A stretch of DNA of 5,068 bases from contig CAMWWF010000244.1 in the NCBI GenBank assembly GCA_947177885.1, positions 1 to 5,068 of the forward strand, given 5' to 3'. Positions within the stretch are counted from its first letter, which is position 1. Each line of letters begins with the position of its first letter. This DNA comes from an uncultured Lachnospiraceae bacterium. Lineage in GTDB: Bacteria; Bacillota_A; Clostridia; Lachnospirales; Lachnospiraceae. Under the pieces are notes generated by a model. The model had not been told where the DNA came from and searched no databases. It was given only the letters and a program-made list of their open reading frames with translations. The translations under genes and the position numbers were made by a program. Positions 1 through 5,068 of this stretch are shown one piece after another.

Positions 1-558
1 CTCTTCCACCTTCATCTTCAATTTCAATTCATCATCTTCAGCAAATCTGCCTGCCTTCGCCGCCCGGTAAGCAGTCTCAAGCTTTACGGAGAATCCGCAT
101 CGTTCCACCAGAATCTTTTCCAGCACGCGCACCAGCTCCGGTTCCTTGCTGCGGTTGATCACGGTGTCCTCCAGTGTCAGCACCAGCCGATTGCTCTCAG
201 GATAGGTAAGCTCCGCCTGCTTAAAGGCATTATATTCAATATGGCTGTATTCCCGAAGTTCCTCCAGTATGCTGTCCCTGTACGCCTCCATCAGATTTTC
301 CGGTGTATATTGGGAGGAAAGTTCAAATCTCTCCTGTATCTTCACCATCAAATTCGCATTGGGAAACAACTGCTTTTTAATTTCATTTTCCGTCTGCCGA
401 ATGTCTTCCTTCAAGATCAACCGGGTACTGAACAGATAGATCCGGAGAATATCCTTTCTCCTGGTGGCGGAGACCCGCTCCACCGAAGTCTGTTCCATTC
501 TGTCATGCAGCGGATTATTCAGTTTTAATGTGGGAAATGTCTCAAAAAACGGTTTCAT
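1..558 (-). CDS. polC: DNA polymerase III alpha subunit PolC, N-terminal 186 residues (runs off left edge)
   Basis: PolC is the replicative DNA polymerase with built-in 3'-5' exonuclease of low-GC Gram-positive bacteria. Only the first 186 codons are in the window and the frame is open to base 1. The ATG at 558-556 gives a protein starting MKPFFETFPTLKL, followed by VERVSATRRKD at residues 26-36 and a RIYLFSTRLI stretch. This matches the conserved opening of clostridial PolC. The visible part corresponds to the N-terminal accessory domains that precede the OB, exonuclease/PHP and polymerase domains, so no catalytic residue is visible. Complete homologues are usually around 1,450 residues. The start lies inside the end of ispG (17-base overlap). 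No strong Shine-Dalgarno site sits at optimal distance: the nearest purine run, GAAGAG, is about 14 bases upstream, which suggests coupling to ispG translation. Family identity is secure; it is recognised by motif, not by search. Confidence 0.95.
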   Translation of the reverse strand, partial: MKPFFETFPTLKLNNPLHDRMEQTSVERVSATRRKDILRIYLFSTRLILKEDIRQTENEIKKQLFPNANLMVKIQERFELSSQYTPENLMEAYRDSILEELREYSHIEYNAFKQAELTYPESNRLVLTLEDTVINRSKEPELVRVLEKILVERCGFSVKLETAYRAAKAGRFAEDDELKLKMKVEE

Positions 559-1612
559 GCCAATGATCCAACTCTTCTTTCAGTGCGGTGAGCAGCTGAT
601 CCTCCGGTACCTTACGGATGATCTCGCCCTTTTTGATCAAAAGTCCCTCTCCAATACCGCCGGCTACTCCCAGATCAGCTTCCTTCGCCTCCCCCGGTCC
701 GTTGACGGCACATCCCATCACCGCCACTCTGATATCCAGAGGATAATCCTCCACCAGCTTCTCCACCTTGGTGGCAAGCCCTATGAGATCGATCTGTGTT
801 CTCCCACAGGTAGGACAGGAAACCACCTCTATTCCCCCTTTGCGAAGTCCCAGCGTGCGCAGGATCAGCTTTGCCGACTTGATCTCCTCCACGGGATTTC
901 CGGTCAGGGATACACGGACGGTATCACCGATGCCCTGATGCAGGATCAGTCCCAGCCCGATAGCAGACTTGATATTACCGCTCTGCACCGTGCCTGACTC
1001 AGTGATACCTACGTGAAGGGGGTAGGGTGTCTTATCCGCCAGCAATTCATGAGCTCTCACGCACATCAGCACATCGGAAGATTTGATGCTGATGACCAGA
1101 TTGTCATAGCCCTGCTCCTCGATCATATGTACCTTATCCAGAGCGCTCTCCACGATGCCTTCCGCTGTGACGCCGCCATATTTCTCCACCAGCTCTCTCT
1201 CCAGCGAGCCGCTGTTCACTCCTACTCGGATAGGGATATTACGTTCTCTCGCCACATCCACCACAGCCTTTACCTTTTCCGAACTGCCGATGTTTCCGGG
1301 ATTGATACGTATCTTATCCGCACCGTTTTCCATGGCCGCAATCGCCATCTTATAGTCAAAATGAATATCCGCCACCAGAGGAATATGGATCTGCTTCCTG
1401 ATTTCCGCAAGAGCTTTCGCCGCTTCCATAGTGGGAACCGTACAGCGTATGATCTCACATCCCGCGCGCTCCAGCTCCAGGATCTGGGCCACCGTGGCCT
1501 GCACATTCTCTGTCTTCGTATTGGTCATGGACTGGATCAGGATGGGGGCTCCTCCTCCGATCTTTCTGTCTCCGATCTGTATCGTCCTTGTTTTTTCTCT
1601 ATATGTTTTCAT
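542..1612 (-). CDS. ispG: 4-hydroxy-3-methylbut-2-enyl diphosphate synthase IspG (GcpE)
   Basis: IspG is a cytosolic [4Fe-4S] enzyme. It reductively opens methylerythritol cyclodiphosphate to 4-hydroxy-3-methylbut-2-enyl diphosphate, the penultimate step of the MEP isoprenoid pathway. From the ATG at 1612 the protein has 356 residues, the normal size of the short bacterial form (TIM barrel plus C-terminal Fe-S domain). Visible signatures are GGGAPILIQSMTNT near the N-terminus, ADIHFDYKMA, RINPGNIG, RVGVNSGSLE, VGITESGT, and the cluster ligands. The ligands are Cys266 and Cys269 in SCPTCGRT, Cys301 in VMGCAVNGPGE, and Glu308. All are present, so the enzyme looks active. An in-frame ATG at 1630 would add six residues (MRKKAD). 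I prefer 1612 because AGGA lies 11 bases upstream of it, while 1630 has no clear ribosome site. It follows the coiled-coil gene by about 46 bases with no terminator visible, and its last 17 bases overlap polC. Confidence 0.97.
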   Translation of the reverse strand: MKTYREKTRTIQIGDRKIGGGAPILIQSMTNTKTENVQATVAQILELERAGCEIIRCTVPTMEAAKALAEIRKQIHIPLVADIHFDYKMAIAAMENGADKIRINPGNIGSSEKVKAVVDVARERNIPIRVGVNSGSLERELVEKYGGVTAEGIVESALDKVHMIEEQGYDNLVISIKSSDVLMCVRAHELLADKTPYPLHVGITESGTVQSGNIKSAIGLGLILHQGIGDTVRVSLTGNPVEEIKSAKLILRTLGLRKGGIEVVSCPTCGRTQIDLIGLATKVEKLVEDYPLDIRVAVMGCAVNGPGEAKEADLGVAGGIGEGLLIKKGEIIRKVPEDQLLTALKEELDHWHETVF

Positions 1613-1658
1613 ATCAGCTTTTTTCCTCATATACTTTTTTGTTATCCACGAAATTCAC

Positions 1659-2032
1659 TTATCCTAGTCTCTGCAGTTTCCCGCTATGCTCCACCACCAC
1701 TGTTTTCAAAACAGATATATCCAACTTCATCATCTCATAGTCCTCAACGCTGTCCCCATACCTGTCATAAGTTGATATGTAGCAGGATTCTATTGTGTTC
1801 AGTCGCGGTAAAACTTTATTTTCCTGAATCAGTTCGATCTTCTTCACTCTGATTTTTATTTCCTGAACATCCTGTTTTAATTCTGAGACATCCTGCTCCA
1901 ATTCCGTGACGTCCTGCTTCAACACTGAAACATCCTGCTTTATTCCAGGATATCTCCTTTCATTCCCCGCATATCTTCTCTAAGGGGATTGATCATATCT
2001 GAAATCGCAAGTAGCAATTCATCATTTGTCAT
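1659..2032 (-). pseudogene. Small coiled-coil protein gene, split by an apparent single-base frameshift
   Basis: An ATG at 2032 with an excellent ribosome site opens a 30-codon reading frame (MTNDELLLAISDMINPL...) that ends at TAA 1942-1940. The continuation is in the -1 frame: heptads LKQDVTE, LEQDVSE and LKQDVQE, then QENKVLPRLNTIESCY, TYDRYGDSVEDYEMM, and a C-terminal VVVEHSGKLQRLG ending at TAA 1661-1659. Adding one T at the stop (GAATAAAG becoming GAATTAAAG) turns the stop into Leu-Lys. It yields an uninterrupted protein of about 124 residues with a continuous heptad register, so the lesion looks like a one-base deletion or a sequencing error. The joined protein resembles a small family of unknown function that I recall from Lachnospiraceae: short MTN-E-L head, coiled coil, then an IESCY..TYDRY segment and an AEHS-KLQ tail. 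There is no signal peptide or membrane segment. A GTG at 1925 could in principle restart translation of the 88-residue C-terminal part. The function is unknown. Confidence 0.75.
1839..1943 (-). repeat. Tandem 21-base repeats encoding LKQDVxx heptads
   Basis: Four consecutive 21-base units at 1943-1923, 1922-1902, 1901-1881 and 1880-1860 share the core CAGGAYGT at the same offset. They encode (I/L)KQDVSV, LKQDVTE, LEQDVSE and LKQDVQE. A fifth, diverged unit (IKIRVKK) occupies 1859-1839. Leu/Ile at the first and Val at the fifth position of each heptad give the a/e-type spacing expected of an alpha-helical coiled coil. The DNA-level similarity suggests duplication of a heptad-sized unit, not just convergent protein pattern. 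The apparent frameshift lies exactly at the upstream boundary of the first unit. Confidence 0.7.
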
Positions 2033-2039
2033 TATCACA

Positions 2040-2044
2040 CCTCC
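2040..2044 (-). promoter_or_regulatory. Strong Shine-Dalgarno site for the coiled-coil gene
   Basis: GGAGG on the minus strand is followed by a 7-base spacer (TGTGATA) and the ATG at 2032. It is one of the strongest ribosome sites in the window. It fixes the start of the coiled-coil gene at 2032, although the 30-codon frame it opens stops early. Confidence 0.85.
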
Positions 2045-2076
2045 ATTCTGCCTCTTTCATGCACTGATTTCAATAC

Positions 2077-2099
2077 CGGAAAGTTTAGTTTCCCTTCCG
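2077..2099 (-). other. Small inverted repeats in the leader of the coiled-coil-ispG-polC transcript
   Basis: The leader contains GGAAA/TTTCC around a 6-base loop (2078-2093). An alternative pairing, CGGAA/TTCCG, has a 13-base loop (2077-2099). Both stems are only five base pairs and mutually exclusive. Neither is followed by a U tract, so this is not an intrinsic terminator and matches no riboswitch I recognise. The rest of the 2045-2197 spacer holds the promoter and otherwise nothing I can identify. Confidence 0.2.
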
Positions 2100-2127
2100 A
2101 TCTCACATTATTTCCCTTTATGTTCCT

Positions 2128-2155
2128 ATTATATCAGAACCTGCAGCTTTTTCAA
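2128..2155 (-). promoter_or_regulatory. Sigma-A type promoter with extended -10
   Basis: On the minus strand, TTGAAA (2155-2150) is separated by 16 bases from TATAAT (2133-2128). A TG one base upstream of the -10 element gives an extended -10 (TGATATAAT). The -10 box is a perfect consensus and the -35 differs at two positions from TTGACA. Transcription would begin near 2121, leaving a leader of about 88 bases before the ATG at 2032. It lies in the only sizeable intergenic space, downstream of dprA, and probably drives the coiled-coil gene, ispG and polC. It is recognised by motif only. Confidence 0.7.
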
Positions 2156-2197
2156 TCCACTTATTCCTGCCCTTACACTCTCTGCAGCACCGTCATA

Positions 2198-3436
2198 TTA
2201 ATGTAATACGCTCTTGAAATATCCCGGGCTGACCTGAATCGCTTTCTTTTCCATACAGAGCTGTATAAGCTGTATCGCTGCCTGTCTCCGGGAAATATGA
2301 GGAGGCAGGCGTGCCGCGATCTGCTCCACCGACTGAGGATAAAAGTCCAATGCCCGGTAAACATCTCCAAGTTCTGACGGCACATCCGGAACTTCTTCCT
2401 CCGGCCACACGTCATGCTGTTTTTCCCGTACCATCCTAGATTTTGTTCTCTCTTCCGACGGTCTGTCCTTCACCTCAGCCACTTCGTTTGCCATGGCTTT
2501 GATACCGGTTTCTGCTTTGACCGCCATCGTATGGTCACACTCCGACCGCCCTTTTTCCACATTCCTCCCTTGTTTCTGCCGATGTCTGCTATCTTCCCGC
2601 CTGTCCTCTCCGCAATTCTTTTGGGAACCTGCTTCTTTTCTGTCAGATTGCCACTCTGCCCTGCCCCCCGTCCTCTCCTTCCATTCCAAAAGTTCCTCCA
2701 GCAGTTCCTCGGGAGAAAGCAATACCGCCGCTCCCTGTTTTATCAGCTTATTGCAGCCGTCGCTGAGACGGTCCGTGATTCTTCCGGGAATCACAAACAC
2801 CTCTCTGCCCTGCTCCAGCGCCATATCTACCGTGATCAGCGTACCGCTTTTGCTCCGCGCCTCAACCACCACCACCGCATCTGCCAGTCCGCTGACAATT
2901 CGATTTCTCGCCGGAAAATTCATAGCTTTAGGCGGCATGCCGGGCGGATACTCCGATAAAATGGTTCCCTGCTCAAGCAATCTGTCAAATAATGCCCGAT
3001 TCTCTGACGGATAACAGATATCCACGCCACATCCCAATACACCGATGGAGGTACCTCCCGCTTCCAGTGCCGCCCATTGACTGATTCCGTCAATTCCCCT
3101 TGCCATACCGCTGACCACCGTTACACCATTCCTTCCCAGGAAAGCTCCCAGTCCCTCCGCCACGTATCGTCCATAGTCGGAGCAGTCTCGTGCTCCTATG
3201 ACCGCTACCGTAATATTTTTCTCCGCAGGCAGCCTTCCTCTGACATATAGACCTGCAGGCGCATCCGGGATATTTCGCAGCCTCCCGGGATACTCTTTCT
3301 CAAAAGGCGTGATAAATGAAATCTTATTCTTCTGTTCCGTTTCCCGGGTTATTTCCCCTTTGATCTGCTCTCTCACTTGTCCTCCATCCGGTTGTTTCTC
3401 ACATTTCTTCCACTCCTTCCTATTCTGTTCCCACAA
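2198..3436 (-). CDS. dprA: DNA-processing protein DprA (Smf), recombination mediator; no N-terminal SAM/HhH domain seen
   Basis: DprA binds incoming single-stranded DNA in the cytosol and loads RecA during natural transformation; non-competent bacteria also keep it. The extended Rossmann fold spans about residues 38-250: FEKEYPGRLRNIPDAP, LYVRGRLP, VAVIGARDCSDYG, VVSGMARGIDG (107-117), NFPARNRIVSGLADAVVVVEA (173-193), SGTLITVDMALEQGREVFVIPG (197-218). About 100 hydrophilic residues follow, rich in Lys, Glu, Arg and Gly. The C-terminus (about 350-412) is a winged-helix (DML1-like) domain with VYRALDFYPQSVEQIA and a final GYFKSVLH. Residues 1-37 are polar and do not resemble the usual N-terminal helical domain. 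The TTG at 3436 is the farthest start in frame downstream of comM. A GTG at 3376 preceded by GGAGG four bases upstream is a good alternative (392 residues). It sits 91 bases after comM and is presumably co-transcribed with it. Confidence 0.94.
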   Translation of the reverse strand: MWEQNRKEWKKCEKQPDGGQVREQIKGEITRETEQKNKISFITPFEKEYPGRLRNIPDAPAGLYVRGRLPAEKNITVAVIGARDCSDYGRYVAEGLGAFLGRNGVTVVSGMARGIDGISQWAALEAGGTSIGVLGCGVDICYPSENRALFDRLLEQGTILSEYPPGMPPKAMNFPARNRIVSGLADAVVVVEARSKSGTLITVDMALEQGREVFVIPGRITDRLSDGCNKLIKQGAAVLLSPEELLEELLEWKERTGGRAEWQSDRKEAGSQKNCGEDRREDSRHRQKQGRNVEKGRSECDHTMAVKAETGIKAMANEVAEVKDRPSEERTKSRMVREKQHDVWPEEEVPDVPSELGDVYRALDFYPQSVEQIAARLPPHISRRQAAIQLIQLCMEKKAIQVSPGYFKSVLH

Positions 3437-3527
3437 CCCTGCCTGTACGTTTAACCGTTTTCCTTTCGACTTACTGACCGCTTCACTCCGGCCTATCCGT
3501 CCTCTCCTGTCTTTTGACTGTATGCCC
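3437..3527 (-). other. comM-dprA junction with a 12-residue mini-ORF overlapping the comM stop
   Basis: An ATG at 3531-3529 overlaps the comM stop (ATGA) and has AGGA nine bases upstream. It is a well-placed coupled start, but its frame ends after 12 codons at TAG 3495-3493 (MRAYSQKTGEDG). The dprA frame itself is open without stops from within comM through this gap, but it has no ATG, GTG or TTG before 3436 and does not encode a recognisable DprA N-terminal domain. No terminator or promoter is visible. The mini-ORF may be a relic of an earlier dprA start or may be chance. Confidence 0.35.
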
Positions 3528-5068
3528 TCATCTCCAGTATTCCTGAGCGGGGCGGTAAAAAGAGGCTTCCAGCAGATGTTCCGTACCTATTTCCGGAGTT
3601 TCTGCCAGATCCGCTATGGTTCTTGCCACTTTTAAAATGCGGTGATACGCTCTGGCACTTAAATTCAGACTGCGGTAAAGCTGTTCCATGTATTGCTGCT
3701 CCTTCATACCCAGTCTGCAATAGCTTTCCATATCCGCCGCCTCAATATCTCCATTAAATCGATATTTTGTGTCGTAAAAGCGCTCCTTCTGCCTCTCTCG
3801 TGCCCGGATGATTCGCTTCCGGATGGTCTCGCTGTTCTCACTCTTTTTACCGCTTTTCAGACTTTCAATATCTACCGCCTGCAGTTCCACGCACAGGTCG
3901 ATCCGATCCAAAATCGGTCCTGACACCTTTCCCATATACCGCCTGACCTGCGGTTCCGTACACCGGCACCTGTTGGCATCGGGATAGAACCCGCAAGGGC
4001 ATGGATTCATGGCGCATACCAGCATAAAATCGCTGGGATAGGTAACAGTGCCGTTCGCTCGTGCAATATGGATCTCATGTTCCTCCAAGGGCTGTCGCAG
4101 GCTGTCCAGCGCCACACGCTGAAATTCCGGCAGTTCATCCAGAAACAACACTCCTCTGTGCGCCAGAGAAATCATTCCCGGTCTGGGAATGGTACTGCCT
4201 CCCACCAAAGCCGCCTGCGTTATGGAATGATGAGGATTTTTGAAGGGACGCTTCGTGACCATGGCCTCTCCCTCCTTCAGCAATCCCGCCACGCTGAAGA
4301 CAGAAGTCACTTCCAGGCTTTCCTCCAGTGTCAGCGGCGGCAGAATACCGGGAATCCGTTTGGCTATCATTGACTTGCCGGCGCCGGGCGGTCCAACCAT
4401 GAGCAGATTATGAAATCCTGCTGCCGCTATCTCTGCTCCGCGCTTCGCCGTCTCCTGTCCGTTGACCTCCGAAAAATCCGGTATTCTCTCCGCCGCCTTC
4501 TCCTGAAACAGCTGCATGGCATCCAGTTGCATCGCCGGCAGCAGCTTCTCCCCCTCCTCCTCTTCCAACAACAGGAAAGCAGACAATTCCTGGAGGCTGG
4601 CAGCTCCCCTGACCGTAATATCCGCGATCAAAGCTCCTTCCATAACATTCGCCGCCGGCACAATACACTGCCGTACTCCCCGCAACGCAGCCTCCCTGAC
4701 AATAGGCAGAACTCCGGGGACCCCCTTGATCTCCCCGTCCAGTCCCACTTCACCCAGAAACAGCGTATTCTCCAGTCTCTTACCGGGAATCTGATTCATC
4801 GCCGCCAACAGACCCACCGCGATTGGCAGGTCAAAAGCCGTACCGTCCTTTCTCCGGTTCGCCGGTGACAGATTCACCGTGATTCGGCTGGGCGGCAGAT
4901 GAAACCCTGTGTTGCGCAAGGCAACTCCCACCCGTTCTTTCGCTTCCCTGACCTCCTGACTTAAGGAGCCGACCAGATTCAGCGTAGGCAGACCGGGTGA
5001 AATATCCACCTCCACAGAAACCGGATATGCCGAAACGCCCTGCAAAGCGCCGGTAATGACCGTACTAT
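3528..5068 (-). CDS. comM: ComM/YifB family Mg-chelatase-like AAA+ ATPase (lacks about two N-terminal codons at right edge)
   Basis: ComM is a hexameric AAA+ helicase that promotes branch migration when transformed DNA is integrated; the family is often annotated YifB. The frame is open to the right edge and reads STVITGALQGVSAYPVSVEV from 5066, so the true start should be an ATG about four bases outside, giving about 514 residues, normal for the family. Numbering from a predicted Met1, it has an N-terminal ChlI-like domain (to about residue 175; NLSPANRRKDGTAFDLPIA), Walker A GPPGAGKS (227-234), NPHHSITQAALVGG, Walker B GVLFLDELPEF (307-317), a CPCG...CRC four-cysteine cluster (358, 360, 369, 371), the ILDRIDLC arginine-bearing motif, and a C-terminal helical lid. 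The TTG at 5045 is an internal leucine codon, not the start. It stops at TGA 3530-3528, just upstream of dprA, its usual functional partner. Confidence 0.96.
   Translation of the reverse strand, partial: STVITGALQGVSAYPVSVEVDISPGLPTLNLVGSLSQEVREAKERVGVALRNTGFHLPPSRITVNLSPANRRKDGTAFDLPIAVGLLAAMNQIPGKRLENTLFLGEVGLDGEIKGVPGVLPIVREAALRGVRQCIVPAANVMEGALIADITVRGAASLQELSAFLLLEEEEGEKLLPAMQLDAMQLFQEKAAERIPDFSEVNGQETAKRGAEIAAAGFHNLLMVGPPGAGKSMIAKRIPGILPPLTLEESLEVTSVFSVAGLLKEGEAMVTKRPFKNPHHSITQAALVGGSTIPRPGMISLAHRGVLFLDELPEFQRVALDSLRQPLEEHEIHIARANGTVTYPSDFMLVCAMNPCPCGFYPDANRCRCTEPQVRRYMGKVSGPILDRIDLCVELQAVDIESLKSGKKSENSETIRKRIIRARERQKERFYDTKYRFNGDIEAADMESYCRLGMKEQQYMEQLYRSLNLSARAYHRILKVARTIADLAETPEIGTEHLLEASFYRPAQEYWR

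Noticed and set aside
464..997. Plus-strand open frame of 177 codons
   Set aside because: It is antisense to ispG and the polC start, both of which have clear family signatures. No motif or upstream signal supports it.
1013..1852. Long open frame of 279 codons on the plus strand
   Set aside because: It lies antisense to ispG and the coiled-coil gene and has no recognisable motif, composition or ribosome site of a real gene. It mirrors the codon structure of the strongly supported ispG.
1940..1979. Programmed -1 ribosomal frameshift joining the two halves of the coiled-coil gene
   Set aside because: The -1 frame is open here, but I see no X-XXY-YYZ slippery heptamer in the zero frame and no downstream stem. 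A missing T explains the data more simply.
2141..2188. Two CTGCAG copies that could pair as a dprA terminator
   Set aside because: The stem is only six base pairs, the loop is over 30 bases and no U tract follows. CTGCAG is self-complementary, so the match carries little information.
2414..3014. Overlapping plus-strand open frames of 170-180 codons
   Set aside because: They are antisense to dprA, rich in Ser, Pro, Phe, His and Arg as expected from complementing its Lys/Glu/Arg-rich linker, with no family resemblance.
5043..5045. TTG as the start codon of comM
   Set aside because: The frame continues upstream to the window edge with the conserved STVITGAL segment of the family, so this codon is an internal leucine.

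Overview
The window is chromosomal DNA from a low-to-mid GC Firmicute, most likely class Clostridia and plausibly Lachnospiraceae. The evidence is a PolC-type replicative polymerase, an ispG gene directly upstream of polC, a comM-dprA pair, strong Shine-Dalgarno sites, and a small coiled-coil protein of a kind I associate with Lachnospiraceae. The lineage is inferred from family resemblance, not from a marker search. Every gene I can support lies on the minus strand, so transcription runs from high to low coordinates.

Layout in the direction of transcription: comM/yifB (Mg-chelatase-like AAA+ ATPase) enters from the right edge and lacks only about two N-terminal codons. A 91-base gap follows, then dprA (recombination mediator/DNA-processing protein). 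A 165-base intergenic stretch carries a good sigma-A type promoter and a strong ribosome binding site. These sit in front of a small coiled-coil gene that is split by an apparent single-base frameshift. Then come ispG (MEP isoprenoid pathway) and the first 186 codons of polC, which start inside the end of ispG and run off the left edge. No stretch above 300 bases lacks a gene. I see no rRNA, tRNA, mobile element or CRISPR array.

Functionally the window joins two unrelated modules: DNA uptake/recombination (comM-dprA) and a housekeeping ispG-polC unit. The promoter between them probably drives the coiled-coil gene, ispG and polC as one transcript. The most notable observations are the frameshifted coiled-coil gene built of 21-base heptad repeats at the head of that transcript, the apparent loss of the usual DprA N-terminal domain together with the unusual comM-dprA junction, the long charged linker in DprA, and the 17-base ispG/polC overlap. 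I found no convincing undescribed system. The main genes are well-known families.
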